From contig NZ_KB907287.1 in assembly GCF_000381905.1 (NCBI RefSeq), positions 1 through 39,350 of the forward strand: a DNA stretch of 39,350 nt. The letters are read 5' to 3'. Source of the stretch: Paenibacillus fonticola DSM 21315. GTDB taxonomy: Bacteria; Bacillota; Bacilli; Paenibacillales; Paenibacillaceae. This document shows, in pieces, positions 39,236-39,350 of the stretch. Made by a program: the position numbers and the translations under genes. A model generated the notes under the pieces. The model was not told the origin of the DNA. It did not search any database and saw only the letters and a program-made list of their open reading frames with translations. The first letter of the stretch is position 1, and every line of letters begins with the position of its first letter.

Positions 39236-39350
39236 ATGAAATATAAAAAGTCACAAAAACCACTCGTGTAGCAGTATGATGCTAGGATATATGAAAAATC
39301 ATATAAAACCACTCGTGTAGCAGTATGATGCTAGGATTGTATATGAAAAA
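39236..39350 (+). repeat. Tandem repeat of about 50 bases carrying micro-ORFs ending KPLV
   Basis: A 33-base sequence is exactly repeated at 39256-39288 and 39305-39337 (period 49). Each copy contains the end of a short ATG-started frame: MKYKKSQKPLV-stop at 39236-39271 and MKNHIKPLV-stop at 39291-39320. A third ATG-AAA begins at 39343 and leaves the window. Each stop codon opens a small TAGCA-TGCTA hairpin, and an AGGA lies before the second and third ATG. Confidence 0.8.

Noticed and set aside
39256..39350. CRISPR-like repeat-spacer pattern
   Set aside because: The 33-base repeats are separated by only 16 bases, far shorter than CRISPR spacers, and the units carry conserved start and stop codons. 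No cas genes are visible.

Overview
The window looks like a chromosomal segment of a Paenibacillus-type member of the Bacillota. The evidence is strong AGGAGG-class Shine-Dalgarno sites, frequent GTG/TTG starts, a carbohydrate ABC importer of the LplABC type with no ATPase gene beside it, and many AraC-type regulators including a membrane-anchored YesS-like one. No rRNA, tRNA or CRISPR array was seen.

Region 1 (1-3608) is a low-GC accessory stretch. It begins with the 3' end of a polymorphic toxin gene and its probable immunity gene, which seems to start at ATT. Two similar modules follow, each with an XRE repressor gene facing small, partly decayed genes across an operator-bearing promoter. 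Region 2 (3669-6438) holds an AraC regulator with a VOC-fold protein, then a LysE-type exporter divergent from an XRE-cupin regulator.

Region 3 (6574-38620) is a pectin and hemicellulose utilisation locus. A minus-strand operon carries uxaB, uxaA and uxaC with two esterases and a TIM-barrel isomerase, preceded by a LacI regulator. Next come a YesS-like regulator, an importer whose two permease genes are unusually divergent, a solute-binding lipoprotein, and pectin methylesterase, GH105 and GH28 enzymes. None of these enzymes has a signal peptide, so imported oligosaccharides are probably dismantled in the cytoplasm. Then come an AraC regulator, a three-gene set (COG3618 lactonase, aldo/keto reductase, zinc dehydrogenase), an SGNH esterase, GH2 beta-galactosidase with an AraC regulator, GH51 arabinofuranosidase with an unusual ArsR-type regulator, and another AraC regulator with a GH4 enzyme.

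The most interesting hypothesis is an L-galactose route. The aldo/keto reductase has sequence blocks like those of plant L-galactose dehydrogenase. With the lactonase and a dehydrogenase of the L-galactonate 5-dehydrogenase type it could turn L-galactose, a rhamnogalacturonan-II sugar, into D-tagaturonate. That compound would enter the UxaB/UxaA branch encoded in the same window.

Region 4 (38621-39350) has no conventional gene. It holds three different repeat families. The last is a tandem series of micro-ORFs that all end in Lys-Pro-Leu-Val-stop and runs off the window edge. Another palindrome-rich array lies at 24309-24443.
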